The translations under genes and the position numbers were made by a program. A stretch of DNA of 34,488 nucleotides, taken from positions 23,603 to 58,090 of the forward strand of contig NZ_JAHMIN010000023.1 of the NCBI RefSeq assembly GCF_018986435.1, read 5' to 3'. This DNA comes from Hahella sp. HN01 (GTDB taxonomy: Bacteria > Pseudomonadota > Gammaproteobacteria > Pseudomonadales > Oleiphilaceae). A model generated the notes under the pieces. It searched no databases. It saw only the letters and a program-made list of their open reading frames with translations, and was not told where the DNA came from. Numbering within the stretch: the stretch's first letter is position 1; each line of letters begins with the position of its first letter. Shown here piece by piece: positions 1 through 7,638 of the stretch.

Positions 1-164
1 ATTCTTTTCACCGCCGTATCGGCTTGTTTCACTTTGTAACGATTTATCCCCATGATAAAAAAGGAGTTTCCCGGCAGAGAAACAAATCCTTGAAACTTTG
101 CCGCTACAGCGCCGGTTACAGTCGCACTATCATGTAATTCCGGTTTCCCCTTTTTCCGCTACGA

Positions 165-851
165 ATGCTTATGAACTTGTTGCTGATTGATGACGATAAT
201 GACCTGGCGCGCCTGTTAAACCGCTACTTTCAGCGTTTTGGCTGGGAGCTTCGACACGCTTCCGTGCCGTCAATCGCCTACGCGCAATTAAAGCAAAGCC
301 AGCCCGACGCGATTATTCTGGACGTCATGTTGCCGGAGGAAGACGGATTTGCCGTGTGCCGTAAACTTCGCCACGACTACACGACACCAATCATCATGCT
401 GACGGCCCGCGGTGAAGTAACGGATCGTATCGTTGGTTTGGAGTTAGGCGCCGATGACTACCTGCCAAAGCCCTTTGAACCAAGAGAGCTCGCCGCACGC
501 ATCCAAAGCATTACCCGTCGTCACGTCTCGGTGGAAAAGCCCTCGCCTCTAATGCAGTTCCGCGATCTGGAAATTAACCCGACGACCCAGGAGGCGCTTG
601 TGGCTGGACGCCCGCTTACACTGACCACGTCTGAGTTTCGCCTGCTTCAATTATTCGCCTCGGCTCCCGGTAAAGTGTTTTCCCGCGACGAGATTATGAA
701 CAATCTCAAAGGTACAGAAGTAGAGCTGTTCTCCCGCGCTATCGATATTACGGTCAGTCGCCTGCGTCAAAAAATGAAGACTAAAAGTAAGAGGGAGTTC
801 ATAAAGACTGTCTGGGGGGCTGGCTACCGATTTACCGGAGAAGCGCTGTAA
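165..851 (+). CDS. OmpR-family response regulator
   Basis: This 228-residue protein has an N-terminal receiver domain and a C-terminal winged-helix DNA-binding domain. In the receiver I see the acidic cluster IDDDND (8-13), the phospho-acceptor Asp53 in ILDVMLP, Thr80 in MLTAR and Lys102 in PKPF. The C-terminal half carries LTTSEFRLLQLF and RAIDITVSRLRQK, then TVWGAGYRF, the standard OmpR/PhoB effector signature. It should be phosphorylated by the kinase encoded directly downstream (1-base overlap) and then bind promoters. The layout and the kinase's H-box resemble CpxR/CpxA, but nothing visible proves the stimulus. A second ATG lies two codons in; no strong ribosome site decides between them. 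Confidence 0.93.
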   Translation: MLMNLLLIDDDNDLARLLNRYFQRFGWELRHASVPSIAYAQLKQSQPDAIILDVMLPEEDGFAVCRKLRHDYTTPIIMLTARGEVTDRIVGLELGADDYLPKPFEPRELAARIQSITRRHVSVEKPSPLMQFRDLEINPTTQEALVAGRPLTLTTSEFRLLQLFASAPGKVFSRDEIMNNLKGTEVELFSRAIDITVSRLRQKMKTKSKREFIKTVWGAGYRFTGEAL

Positions 852-2155
852 TGCTCAAACATAAACGAAAACGTCGGCACTCTCTGTCAGTCAGGCTGAT
901 TTTGATATTTCTGGCCGCCGCCTTTGCAGTCCTGGTGCTTATCGTGGCGGCTTTCCAGAATATTTCGCAGGAACGCGCCCATGTTTTCTGGAAAGATATT
1001 TTTTCGGATTACTTTTACTCCCTCAGCAAAGACATTCAGCCTCCTTACGACTCGGCGCTCATAGCCTCCATAGAGAACCGCACCCATACTCAGGTCAGCA
1101 TCCAGAATACCGATGGAGCCTGGATGTCCGAAGCGCCTCCATTCGCCAGTGCGAACCTGGAGTTTCGCGACGCCGGCGATGGACGTATCGAATATACCCA
1201 TTGGAGACGCTACTTTGTCCTGCGTATTCCGCGCCCCGACGCCACCATCTATTTCTACGCTAGGCCATTTGAGGGCGAAAACGGCCTGACGTTCACCGGC
1301 GTCGCCCTGCTGCTGTCGATCTTACTGGTGATCTTTCTCTGCTTTCTGAGCATTAAACGGTTACTCAAGCCTATCGGCTGGCTGAACCAGGCTGCGCAAA
1401 AGGTGGCTGGCGGCGACTTCCAGCAACGCATCCCCACCCTGAGGCAGGATGAGCTGGGGCAATTGAGCGACACCTTCAACACCATGTCCGCGCAAATTGA
1501 ATCCATGCTTAACGCCAAACGGCAGCTGTTGCTGGCTATCAGCCATGAGCTCAGATCCCCCCTCACCCGCATGCGCGTCGCTGGCGAAATGATCGATGAC
1601 GAAGAACAGCGCGATGAACTGGTGCGTGAAATACAACATATGGACAGACTGATCGCAGAACTGCTGGAATGCGAAAGGCTGGAAACAGGCCATCACGCGC
1701 TCCAATTGCACGACGTCGACGCCGCCATACTGCTACGTGAGCTGATCGATGAACGCTTCGCCAGGCAGCGCGACATGATCAGACTGGATTGCTCCGCAAA
1801 TAGCCAGACGTACCTGGACCCTGTTCGCTTCAAACTGTTGGCGGCCAATCTCATAGATAACGCGTTGAAGCATGGAGAGGGCAAAGACGTTGTCGCTAGT
1901 TGGCGACAGCTACCGGAATATGGTGAATTGATTGTCGAGGACAAAGGACAAGGCGTCGAATCGGCGCATTTAGCGGCGCTGACAGACCCCTTCTATCGCG
2001 GAGACCAGTCACGCGCTCACACTGGCGGCCTTGGATTGGGGCTCTATCTATGTCGACAAATCGCCAAAGCCCATGGCGGCGAACTGCGTATCGACAGTGA
2101 GAGAGGCAAGGGAACCCGCGTCACAGTGGGGTTCCCGTTAAACAGCGGTAGTTAG
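851..2155 (+). CDS. HAMP sensor histidine kinase, partner of the upstream regulator
   Basis: This is a 434-residue membrane kinase. A basic N-terminus (KHKRKRRH) precedes transmembrane helix 1 (about 15-35). A periplasmic loop of about 110 residues and helix 2 (about 148-167) follow, then a HAMP domain (about 170-222). The H-box AISHELRSPLTRM places the phosphorylated His at 232. The ATP-binding domain has the N-box NLIDNALKH (333-341), G1 EDKGQGV (363-369) and G2 GGLGLGL (392-398). All catalytic boxes are intact. The ATG overlaps the TAA of the regulator gene (TAATG), so the pair is translationally coupled. The H-box region resembles CpxA. The short periplasmic domain suggests sensing of an envelope signal, which is inference. 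Confidence 0.93.
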   Translation: MLKHKRKRRHSLSVRLILIFLAAAFAVLVLIVAAFQNISQERAHVFWKDIFSDYFYSLSKDIQPPYDSALIASIENRTHTQVSIQNTDGAWMSEAPPFASANLEFRDAGDGRIEYTHWRRYFVLRIPRPDATIYFYARPFEGENGLTFTGVALLLSILLVIFLCFLSIKRLLKPIGWLNQAAQKVAGGDFQQRIPTLRQDELGQLSDTFNTMSAQIESMLNAKRQLLLAISHELRSPLTRMRVAGEMIDDEEQRDELVREIQHMDRLIAELLECERLETGHHALQLHDVDAAILLRELIDERFARQRDMIRLDCSANSQTYLDPVRFKLLAANLIDNALKHGEGKDVVASWRQLPEYGELIVEDKGQGVESAHLAALTDPFYRGDQSRAHTGGLGLGLYLCRQIAKAHGGELRIDSERGKGTRVTVGFPLNSGS

Positions 2156-2156
2156 A

Positions 2157-3167
2157 TTACAGGCTGGGACATTGAGGAATCGCACAGGAGGCGGCCGCCT
2201 TGCGCGCCAAAATATTCGCCACATCCTTCACCGTAGTAGAGATAGTGGCGTCGTCAGGGGCCAGCACACTGGCGCATTTCGCCGCTTCTTTCGCAACCTC
2301 GCATCCTTGCTGGGCAAGCGCATAAGACAGATTATTCCAGCCTTCCGCCTTCTTTGGTTGCAGCGCCACCAACTGTCGAAAAGCGGCCTCCGCCACAGCG
2401 TAATCTTTGGCGGCATAGGCGAGATTCCCCAACCCCAGTTGCAAAATAACGGAGTCCGGCCAACGCTTCACCGCCGCGGCGTAAGTGGCGCGGGCCTGCT
2501 GCGGGTGTCCGGTGTTCGCTAAGTCCTGCGCCGCCTTCGCGACAGGAAAAGGCTCTCCTGTGGCGGGCAACTCACTGGGGGGTAAAATGACCCGCGCCCA
2601 ATAGCCGCCATTTTTCCAAGTACGCTCAAAGGTGCGCAGCAACAGCGTTTCACGCTCAGTGACGCCTGAACGCAGAATGATTTCCCCGCTGGCGAAGTCA
2701 TATCCGATCACCACAGCGAAATGCCAAACCGGGCTCCAGCTCAACCCCAGATTTTGGAACACCAAAACAGGGTGTCCCGCAGCCACTTCGCGCAGGATAT
2801 TCTCTATTTCAGGCTGCAATGGATAGGCGAGTCGCCCATAGCTGCGGGCCGCCGCTACCATTTCCACTTGAAAACTCCCCTGCCGGTCCGGCACATACAC
2901 CAAACCAACCAGATCGTCAGGAGCAACGGGCTGTTCGGGTGTTGTCAGCACCGTCGCCAATGCCGCCGGGCCACACTGATATTCAGACTGGGGATAAAAA
3001 GGCGTTGCGGTAAGTTCCGCCTGAAAGGGGATATCGCTGGGCGGTTCCGCCATCAGCGCCGCCGACTGTGGCAGAGAGCCGCAGCCAGAGAGCGCCGCGG
3101 CGATTACAACTATAATCGCCACGGCCTGTGCGTGTATTTGCTTAAACAATGTCCGAACTACAAACAA
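2157..3167 (-). CDS. PA2778-type C39-like cysteine peptidase lipoprotein with TPRs
   Basis: This predicted 336-residue lipoprotein has a hydrophobic segment (16-28) ending in the lipobox ALSGC, with Cys29 as the lipidated residue. A papain-like C39-type peptidase fold follows, with the nucleophile region YQCGPAAL (Cys65) and HFAVVIGYD (His149). The C-terminal third (about 210-310) contains TPR-like helices (ARATYAAAVKRWPDSV, DYAVAEAAFRQLVALQPKKAEGWNNLSYAL). The arrangement matches the PA2778 family of pseudomonads, whose function is not established. It lies 36 bases downstream of the PA2779-type gene, probably in one operon. No ATG precedes the signal peptide in frame; the start used is TTG and is uncertain by a few codons. 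Confidence 0.8.
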   Translation of the reverse strand: MFVVRTLFKQIHAQAVAIIVVIAAALSGCGSLPQSAALMAEPPSDIPFQAELTATPFYPQSEYQCGPAALATVLTTPEQPVAPDDLVGLVYVPDRQGSFQVEMVAAARSYGRLAYPLQPEIENILREVAAGHPVLVFQNLGLSWSPVWHFAVVIGYDFASGEIILRSGVTERETLLLRTFERTWKNGGYWARVILPPSELPATGEPFPVAKAAQDLANTGHPQQARATYAAAVKRWPDSVILQLGLGNLAYAAKDYAVAEAAFRQLVALQPKKAEGWNNLSYALAQQGCEVAKEAAKCASVLAPDDATISTTVKDVANILARKAAASCAIPQCPSL

Positions 3168-3203
3168 CGTTTATCGCCAAACCGCATAGAAGCTCAGCGC
3201 ACC

Positions 3204-3611
3204 TTAACGGCCGATGGGCTTGATAACTGGAAAAATATTGGTGGCGCCCAGCAGATCCAGCACGATCAAGATCACAAAAATAACCAGAATCACGCCCAAA
3301 GCAGAGCTGGCGCCTGCAGGCATTTCATTGATTTGCTTGTTGAACTCCGCGATTTCATCCGCAGTCATGTTCGCTACGCGAGCTTCAACGTCTTCCTGGC
3401 TTACGCCCAGGCTCAGCAACACTTCTTTCGCCTCGTCAGAGCCGGTGATGCGCATAATCTGCTCGCGATCATAGTTTTGCTGCTCAACCTGAATCTGAGT
3501 ATCAGTTGAGACCATCGCCGCACGCACCGCAGCACTCTGCAAGCTCAATACGAACATGCTCATGCTCAGCAATACAGCGGTAATTTGCTTAATCATGCGT
3601 TTGGATTTCAT
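3204..3611 (-). CDS. PA2779-type small exported membrane protein
   Basis: This is a 135-residue protein with a signal sequence (about 5-32, ending AVRAA). A soluble helical stretch follows, with TADEIAEFNKQINEMPAGA at about 83-101, then a C-terminal membrane helix (about 103-122) and the tail NIFPVIKPIGR. The pattern of signal peptide, helix, short PAG linker and hydrophobic tail matches the PA2779 family, which is usually encoded next to a PA2778-type peptidase, as here. The start at the second ATG is preferred because GAGGA sits six bases before it, whereas it would abut the first ATG. The function is unknown; it may be the partner or substrate of the peptidase (see findings). Confidence 0.78.
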   Translation of the reverse strand: MKSKRMIKQITAVLLSMSMFVLSLQSAAVRAAMVSTDTQIQVEQQNYDREQIMRITGSDEAKEVLLSLGVSQEDVEARVANMTADEIAEFNKQINEMPAGASSALGVILVIFVILIVLDLLGATNIFPVIKPIGR

Positions 3612-3773
3612 AGTCATTCCTCATTTCTTAAGTAAGAGATTCGTTGGAGTTATTACTGCGACATCGCGTCGCGTTGACGAAAGAAACAGAATTCTAAGTG
3701 TCGCAACGGAATTGCGAAAGTGCAAACGCCCTGCTGCGAGATATTTATTCACACCAGGGCGCTTACATGGTTT

Positions 3774-3797
3774 CCGACGCCGGACCTGCGGCGTCGG
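3774..3797. other. Strong GC-rich hairpin between the PA2779-type and OmpA-type genes
   Basis: CCGACGCCG (3774-3782) and CGGCGTCGG (3789-3797) form a perfect 9-bp stem with a 6-base loop. It lies downstream of the minus-strand OmpA-type gene. No T-tract follows on either strand (AAA follows on the minus strand), so it is not a canonical intrinsic terminator. It could block exonucleases or end transcription with Rho. Confidence 0.6.
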
Positions 3798-3836
3798 CAG
3801 CTCAGGTTACGCAATCCGTCGCGAACTCAGAGCTGA

Positions 3837-4346
3837 TTAGAGGCTCGCGCCCTGTGGAACAATTTCCACGCGACGATTCATCTGACGGCCTTGCTCATTT
3901 GAGTTTTCAGCCAGAGGTTGTTCTTCGCCGTGAGGAACCACTACGAAATCAACCTGTCCGGAAACCAGATTGCGCAATGCCTGTACGGTGCTGTTGGCGC
4001 GATCAGCGGACAGCTTGCGGTTGTAGTCTGCGGAACCCGTGTCGTCTGCGTGACCGTGTACTTCAACACGGTTGTAAGCGCCTTCCTGAATATAGCTCGC
4101 CCACTGCTGCAGGTCGCCTTGCTCGCCAGCGCCAATCTTGGCGGAGTCGAAAGCAAATTCAATATTCGCGCTTGGCATTGGCGCTGCTTCCACTACGGGT
4201 TCTGGGGCCGGCTCAACCACAGGCTCTGGCTGTGCTGGTTCAATCACTACCGGCTCTTCAACCACAGGCTCCGGCTGGCTGGACGCACACGCGGACAGAC
4301 CAATCACAGCAGCCGCCAACAAACTGAATTTAGACAGGTTTTTCAT
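3837..4346 (-). CDS. OmpA-domain peptidoglycan-associated lipoprotein
   Basis: This 169-residue lipoprotein has a signal peptide ending in the lipobox GLSAC (Cys20). A low-complexity linker of repeated PEPVVE units (about 25-55) follows, then an OmpA-like peptidoglycan-binding domain. The domain shows IEFAFDSAKI, VEVHGHADDTGSADYNRKLS, the NRKLSADRA motif and the C-terminal NRRVEIVPQG. The Asp in GHADDTG and the Arg in SADRA are the usual ligands of meso-diaminopimelate. It probably tethers the outer membrane to the wall. The short proline/glutamate linker replaces the longer spacer of Pal. AGGA lies seven bases before the ATG. It is not linked to tol genes here, so I do not call it pal. Confidence 0.9.
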   Translation of the reverse strand: MKNLSKFSLLAAAVIGLSACASSQPEPVVEEPVVIEPAQPEPVVEPAPEPVVEAAPMPSANIEFAFDSAKIGAGEQGDLQQWASYIQEGAYNRVEVHGHADDTGSADYNRKLSADRANSTVQALRNLVSGQVDFVVVPHGEEQPLAENSNEQGRQMNRRVEIVPQGASL

Positions 4347-4364
4347 GTTTTTTCCTCATTTCTA

Positions 4365-4856
4365 CTATCTAATTGCGGGGCAACCATTCCTTAGGCGGCT
4401 CCCTATCTTTGGGCGCCCGGTTAAATCACCAAGCGGTTTCTGTAATTTTCTTCCACCAGTCCCTCTCCTCATCCCAAACTCAGTACGGGGAGATATCCCC
4501 TCATCACGAGCCGGCTCAAAAGAGGGATCGGCTTCCTGGCGTTCTTCGCAAGTCAGCAGTCGATTATCCACCCGGGACACTCCATCGACTGAAAGCGCAA
4601 CCTGCTCCGCCAGCACTTTTTCTATCGCGGTGTCGACATCGCCTTCTAACACGGCCCTGTCGCGAATCACCGTCACCTGGATTGCGAAGGCGCGCAATGC
4701 CGGGTTCAATAAATAGCGGGTTTGAATCACCCCTTCCTTCCACCCTTCGGCGAAGGGGCTGCGTCCGTTGTCATTGGCTTTGGCGACCATCGCTGCGGCG
4801 GTAAGCGCCACCAGGACGAACATCTTTAGCCATTGCGTAACCGTTCTCGAACACAT
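4365..4856 (-). CDS. Exported BON-domain protein with aberrant C-terminus
   Basis: This is a 163-residue protein with a signal peptide (about 1-27, ending MVAKA). It has one BON-type segment (about 42-100) including LNPALRAFAIQVTVIRDRAVLEGDVD and VDGVSRVDNRL. BON domains bind phospholipid or act in periplasmic and outer-membrane maintenance, as in OsmY. The ATG is well supported by GGAG eight bases upstream. The last 40 residues or so are rich in Arg, Lys and Gly and look unlike the rest. Another frame of the same stretch reads WDEERDWWKKITETAW, so a recent frameshift near 4477 is possible. It lies just upstream of the OmpA-type gene on the same strand. Confidence 0.75.
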   Translation of the reverse strand: MCSRTVTQWLKMFVLVALTAAAMVAKANDNGRSPFAEGWKEGVIQTRYLLNPALRAFAIQVTVIRDRAVLEGDVDTAIEKVLAEQVALSVDGVSRVDNRLLTCEERQEADPSFEPARDEGISPRTEFGMRRGTGGRKLQKPLGDLTGRPKIGSRLRNGCPAIR

Positions 4857-4943
4857 ATTGCTTCTCCCTTACAGCCAACCCGACGGCCCCTCCCGGGCTC
4901 GTTAGCTTCTTCAGCCGTATAACTCTTTAAGCACTACATAGCG

Positions 4944-5246
4944 CTACGAACTGATTTCCGGCGTGGCGTCAGACTTTACAGACGCCGACTTGTTATGCGC
5001 CGAAGACATAAAGTCCGCATATTCAACCAGGGAGATATCTCCGCTCCGATCCATATCGAACATCTCAAAAGCATCAATCAGATCCTGTCGATTCCGCGCC
5101 TCAAAGCGGGTGATCAAGGCGTCCGCGTCCTTGTCCATTTCCACAAACCCTGGGATGGTGATGTCGAACTGATTGTCGACCGTCGCCGCCTGCGCTCCGC
5201 TAACTGCAGCGCACAGCGCCAGAATTATGGTCAGCAGAGATTTCAT
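4944..5246 (-). CDS. Small secreted protein with two EF-hands
   Basis: This is a 100-residue protein with a classical signal peptide (1-20, ending SGAQA). The mature part carries two 12-residue calcium loops: DKDADALITRFE (38-49) and DMDRSGDISLVE (64-75). Each has acidic or polar residues at positions 1, 3 and 5 and Glu at position 12, and the second has the usual Gly at 6 and Ile at 8. It should bind two calcium ions in the periplasm or outside the cell. The start at 5246 is set by AAGAGGAG seven bases upstream; an in-frame codon further upstream would bury the signal peptide. The partner is unknown. Confidence 0.85.
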   Translation of the reverse strand: MKSLLTIILALCAAVSGAQAATVDNQFDITIPGFVEMDKDADALITRFEARNRQDLIDAFEMFDMDRSGDISLVEYADFMSSAHNKSASVKSDATPEISS

Positions 5247-5593
5247 GATGCGGCTCCTCTTAAGGTCGTGAACTAATAAAGTCATGGACAAGTATCAGTA
5301 AATGGATAAGCGACTTGGTTATCGCCAGTCCGATTAACAATACAAGAACACTAACAATTTTCGATCCACAAAAAACTTAACCATTTAAAATCAAATAGTT
5401 AAAAACATTTTCATTTGTTAACGCTTTTTCCTCAAGCTTGTAAACTGTTGCCTAACGGACACAGCCCGTTTTGCCATAACCAATAGAAAGCCATATATTT
5501 CAATAAGTTAATGCGTTGCTTTTTTGCAACTCTAGGAATAAAGAAGAAAACTCGGTATGGTTGCGAAAACTTTCCGGATTGCAAAAACGACCA
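5247..5593. other. AT-rich divergent intergenic region
   Basis: This 347-base gap between the minus-strand EF-hand gene and plus-strand glrK is clearly more AT-rich than its flanks, with several TTAA and AAAA runs around 5370-5430. It must carry promoters for both directions. I could not single out a convincing -35/-10 pair. I also saw no sigma-54 site (GG-N10-GC type) before glrK. No open frame here looks real. Confidence 0.5.
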
Positions 5594-7123
5594 ATGGGTT
5601 TTCCTTTTTACTCTATCTCTCTTACCCGGCAGTGGGCCCTGGGCATGCTGCTGGCCGTGGCGCCGCTGATCGTGGCGGTTGGCTACGCGATCTGGTCGAT
5701 GGACAAGCACAACCGTCGCCAGAACGAATTGGTGGAATCCACCGCTGCGATTAACCGGCAAATGTCAGCTTTACAAGAGTTGGTGAAAGAACTGGAACGC
5801 TCTGCGCGCCAGTTTGTCGTCTTGCAGGACGCGCGATTTGAGAAAATCTATGGAGAGAAGTACGCCAAGCTGCAGGAGCAGGCGACGGCGCTGGAGCGCA
5901 ACATCGGCTCCGCCAAAATGAGCGACATGGTCAGTCAGTTGCTGCGGGTCACCCACCGGAGCGCGCTTTCCATCAACTCGCCTGCCAAGCGCGACGCCGC
6001 GCCTGAGCAACTGTCGACGCCCAAAGGGATTGCAGCCGAAGAAACCCTCAATGAAGTGGTAGGACCCGAATTTGAAGCAAACAGTCTGGGGCGTCTGACG
6101 GCTATTTTTAACAGCGCGGCGGAGATTACCTCCAATATCACGGCTCTCGCCAATGAGGCCATGAACGCCTCCCTGGCGGAGCAAAAAGAGGGCTTTCGCA
6201 CCACCCAATGGTGGCTGGCGATTCTGGGCTTGCTCGCCCTGCCGGCCTCCTTTGTGATCATGGTGATCTGGTCCTACGTCATAACGCGCCCCCTGAACAA
6301 CCTCTCGCAGACAATACGCCGCATCGGAGAGGGCGAACTGGAAGGCTGCGCCAAAGTGGAAGGACCGGAAGAATTTCAGGTACTGGGAAAGCGACTGGAG
6401 TGGCTGCGTGAGAACCTGGAGCTGATTGAGCAACAGAAAAGCGCGTTTTTGCGCCACGTTACTCACGAACTGAAGACCCCGCTGGCGGCGATTTTCGAAG
6501 CCAGCGCGCTGTTGACGGAAGAGATTCCCGGCCCACTGACCAGCGAGCAGAGAAAAGTGGTGGAGATCCTGTTCGATAACGCCATCCGTTTGCAGGAAAT
6601 GATTCAACAGCTCCTGAATTTCAACAGCGTCCGCCTGGCCGCCGGCGGCCCACGCCAAACCCTGGAGCTGCCAGAGTTCCTGCATAAGTCGATTGAGCGC
6701 TACCGTTCGCTGGCCAACGCCAATCAGGTTTATATAGAAATACCCAAGACCTCCATCGAGGTGGAGAGCGACCCGGTTCTATTGGAGATGATCTTCAATA
6801 ACCTGCTCAGCAACGCCATTCATTTTTCTCCACCCGGCAGCCGCATCGCTCTGGGGTGGGGGAAAGAAGAAACCGATGGCGAGCAGCCGGGATGGTGGTT
6901 GGAAGTTCGCGACCAGGGACCTGGAATTTCCAAACATGACAAAGAAAAAATATTCACGCCGTTCTTCCAGGGCGACAATAAGCGCCAGGGAGCGACGAAA
7001 GGAAGCGGACTCGGGCTGGCGATCGTCGCCGAGTGCCTGCGCCATCTTGGCGGCGATATACAGGTTATGGATGAAGAGCCCAATGGGACCCGCTTTTATA
7101 TCAGTTTCACGGATTACACATGA
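5594..7123 (+). CDS. glrK: Sensor histidine kinase GlrK (QseE)
   Basis: This 509-residue membrane kinase is the sensor of the GlrK-GlrR system, which responds to envelope state. Helix 1 (about 15-34) is followed by a helical periplasmic region, helix 2 (about 206-227) and a HAMP region. The H-box FLRHVTHELKTPLAA places His291. The N-box region is FNNLLSNAIHFSP, G1 is RDQGPGI (about 439-445) and G2 is GSGLGL (470-475). The identification rests on the gene order kinase, lipoprotein, NtrC-type regulator, as in E. coli glrK-qseG-glrR. The ATG at 5594 is chosen because an upstream in-frame TTG (5516) would add 26 residues unlike the family. The gene overlaps the next by 4 bases (ATGA). Confidence 0.88.
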   Translation: MGFPFYSISLTRQWALGMLLAVAPLIVAVGYAIWSMDKHNRRQNELVESTAAINRQMSALQELVKELERSARQFVVLQDARFEKIYGEKYAKLQEQATALERNIGSAKMSDMVSQLLRVTHRSALSINSPAKRDAAPEQLSTPKGIAAEETLNEVVGPEFEANSLGRLTAIFNSAAEITSNITALANEAMNASLAEQKEGFRTTQWWLAILGLLALPASFVIMVIWSYVITRPLNNLSQTIRRIGEGELEGCAKVEGPEEFQVLGKRLEWLRENLELIEQQKSAFLRHVTHELKTPLAAIFEASALLTEEIPGPLTSEQRKVVEILFDNAIRLQEMIQQLLNFNSVRLAAGGPRQTLELPEFLHKSIERYRSLANANQVYIEIPKTSIEVESDPVLLEMIFNNLLSNAIHFSPPGSRIALGWGKEETDGEQPGWWLEVRDQGPGISKHDKEKIFTPFFQGDNKRQGATKGSGLGLAIVAECLRHLGGDIQVMDEEPNGTRFYISFTDYT

Positions 7124-7638
7124 CAGCATTGAACTCAAGAAAAGTGATTTTTTCCCTTGGCGTCGCCCTGGGCCTGTTGGTCCAGTCAGGTTGTAAAAAC
7201 CTGGCGTTGGTGACGAACGCGGTGGGAGGCGATCCCAACTCGCCGCTGTTGCTTGAGCGGGTTCCCAACCCTGACCTCGCCGATATCCTTGAGCAACGCG
7301 ACAAGCACTGCCAAAGAAGCAAAGAAGCCCGCTCCCGACGCCTGGAGCGCATGACGTCTAAACACCGGGCGGAAGCGTTCGAGACCATTATGATCGCCAG
7401 TTGCGAGCCGGATTATTATCCCGGCGTCATGCAAACCGCATTGCAGTCACTGCGTAAGTATCAGGATTGGAATTGGGGCGCGCAGAGTTTCATCAAGCTC
7501 ATGCAGGACGTATCCGACTCCCAGCAGCGCATGCTGGCTTATAACCAGAAACTGAAGTTGAAGCTCGAACAAACTATCGAAGCCATAGGCGCCATCGAAG
7601 AAGGCATTAACCAACGTACGGAAGAGTCTCCCAAATGA
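7120..7638 (+). CDS. qseG: QseG-like outer-membrane lipoprotein
   Basis: This is a 172-residue lipoprotein with a signal sequence (about 8-24) and lipobox VQSGC (Cys25). The mature part is helical and charged, with a predicted coiled-coil-like end (KLKLKLEQTIEAIGAIEEG). Sequence similarity to QseG/YfhG is not obvious by eye. The call comes from its position between glrK and glrR with 4-base overlaps on both sides, its size and its lipoprotein nature. In enterobacteria QseG is an outer-membrane lipoprotein that interacts with the sensor kinase; the same role here is inferred. The translational coupling argues for fixed stoichiometry with the two-component pair. Confidence 0.75.
   Translation: MTALNSRKVIFSLGVALGLLVQSGCKNLALVTNAVGGDPNSPLLLERVPNPDLADILEQRDKHCQRSKEARSRRLERMTSKHRAEAFETIMIASCEPDYYPGVMQTALQSLRKYQDWNWGAQSFIKLMQDVSDSQQRMLAYNQKLKLKLEQTIEAIGAIEEGINQRTEESPK

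Noticed and set aside
2721-3509. Plus-strand open frame of 262 codons
   Set aside because: It runs antisense across the PA2778-type and PA2779-type genes and the gap between them, which have clear lipobox and signal features on the minus strand.
5300-5593. Sigma-54 promoter before glrK
   Set aside because: I looked for the -24/-12 GG-N10-GC pattern with TGGCAC/TTGC context and found none that was convincing.
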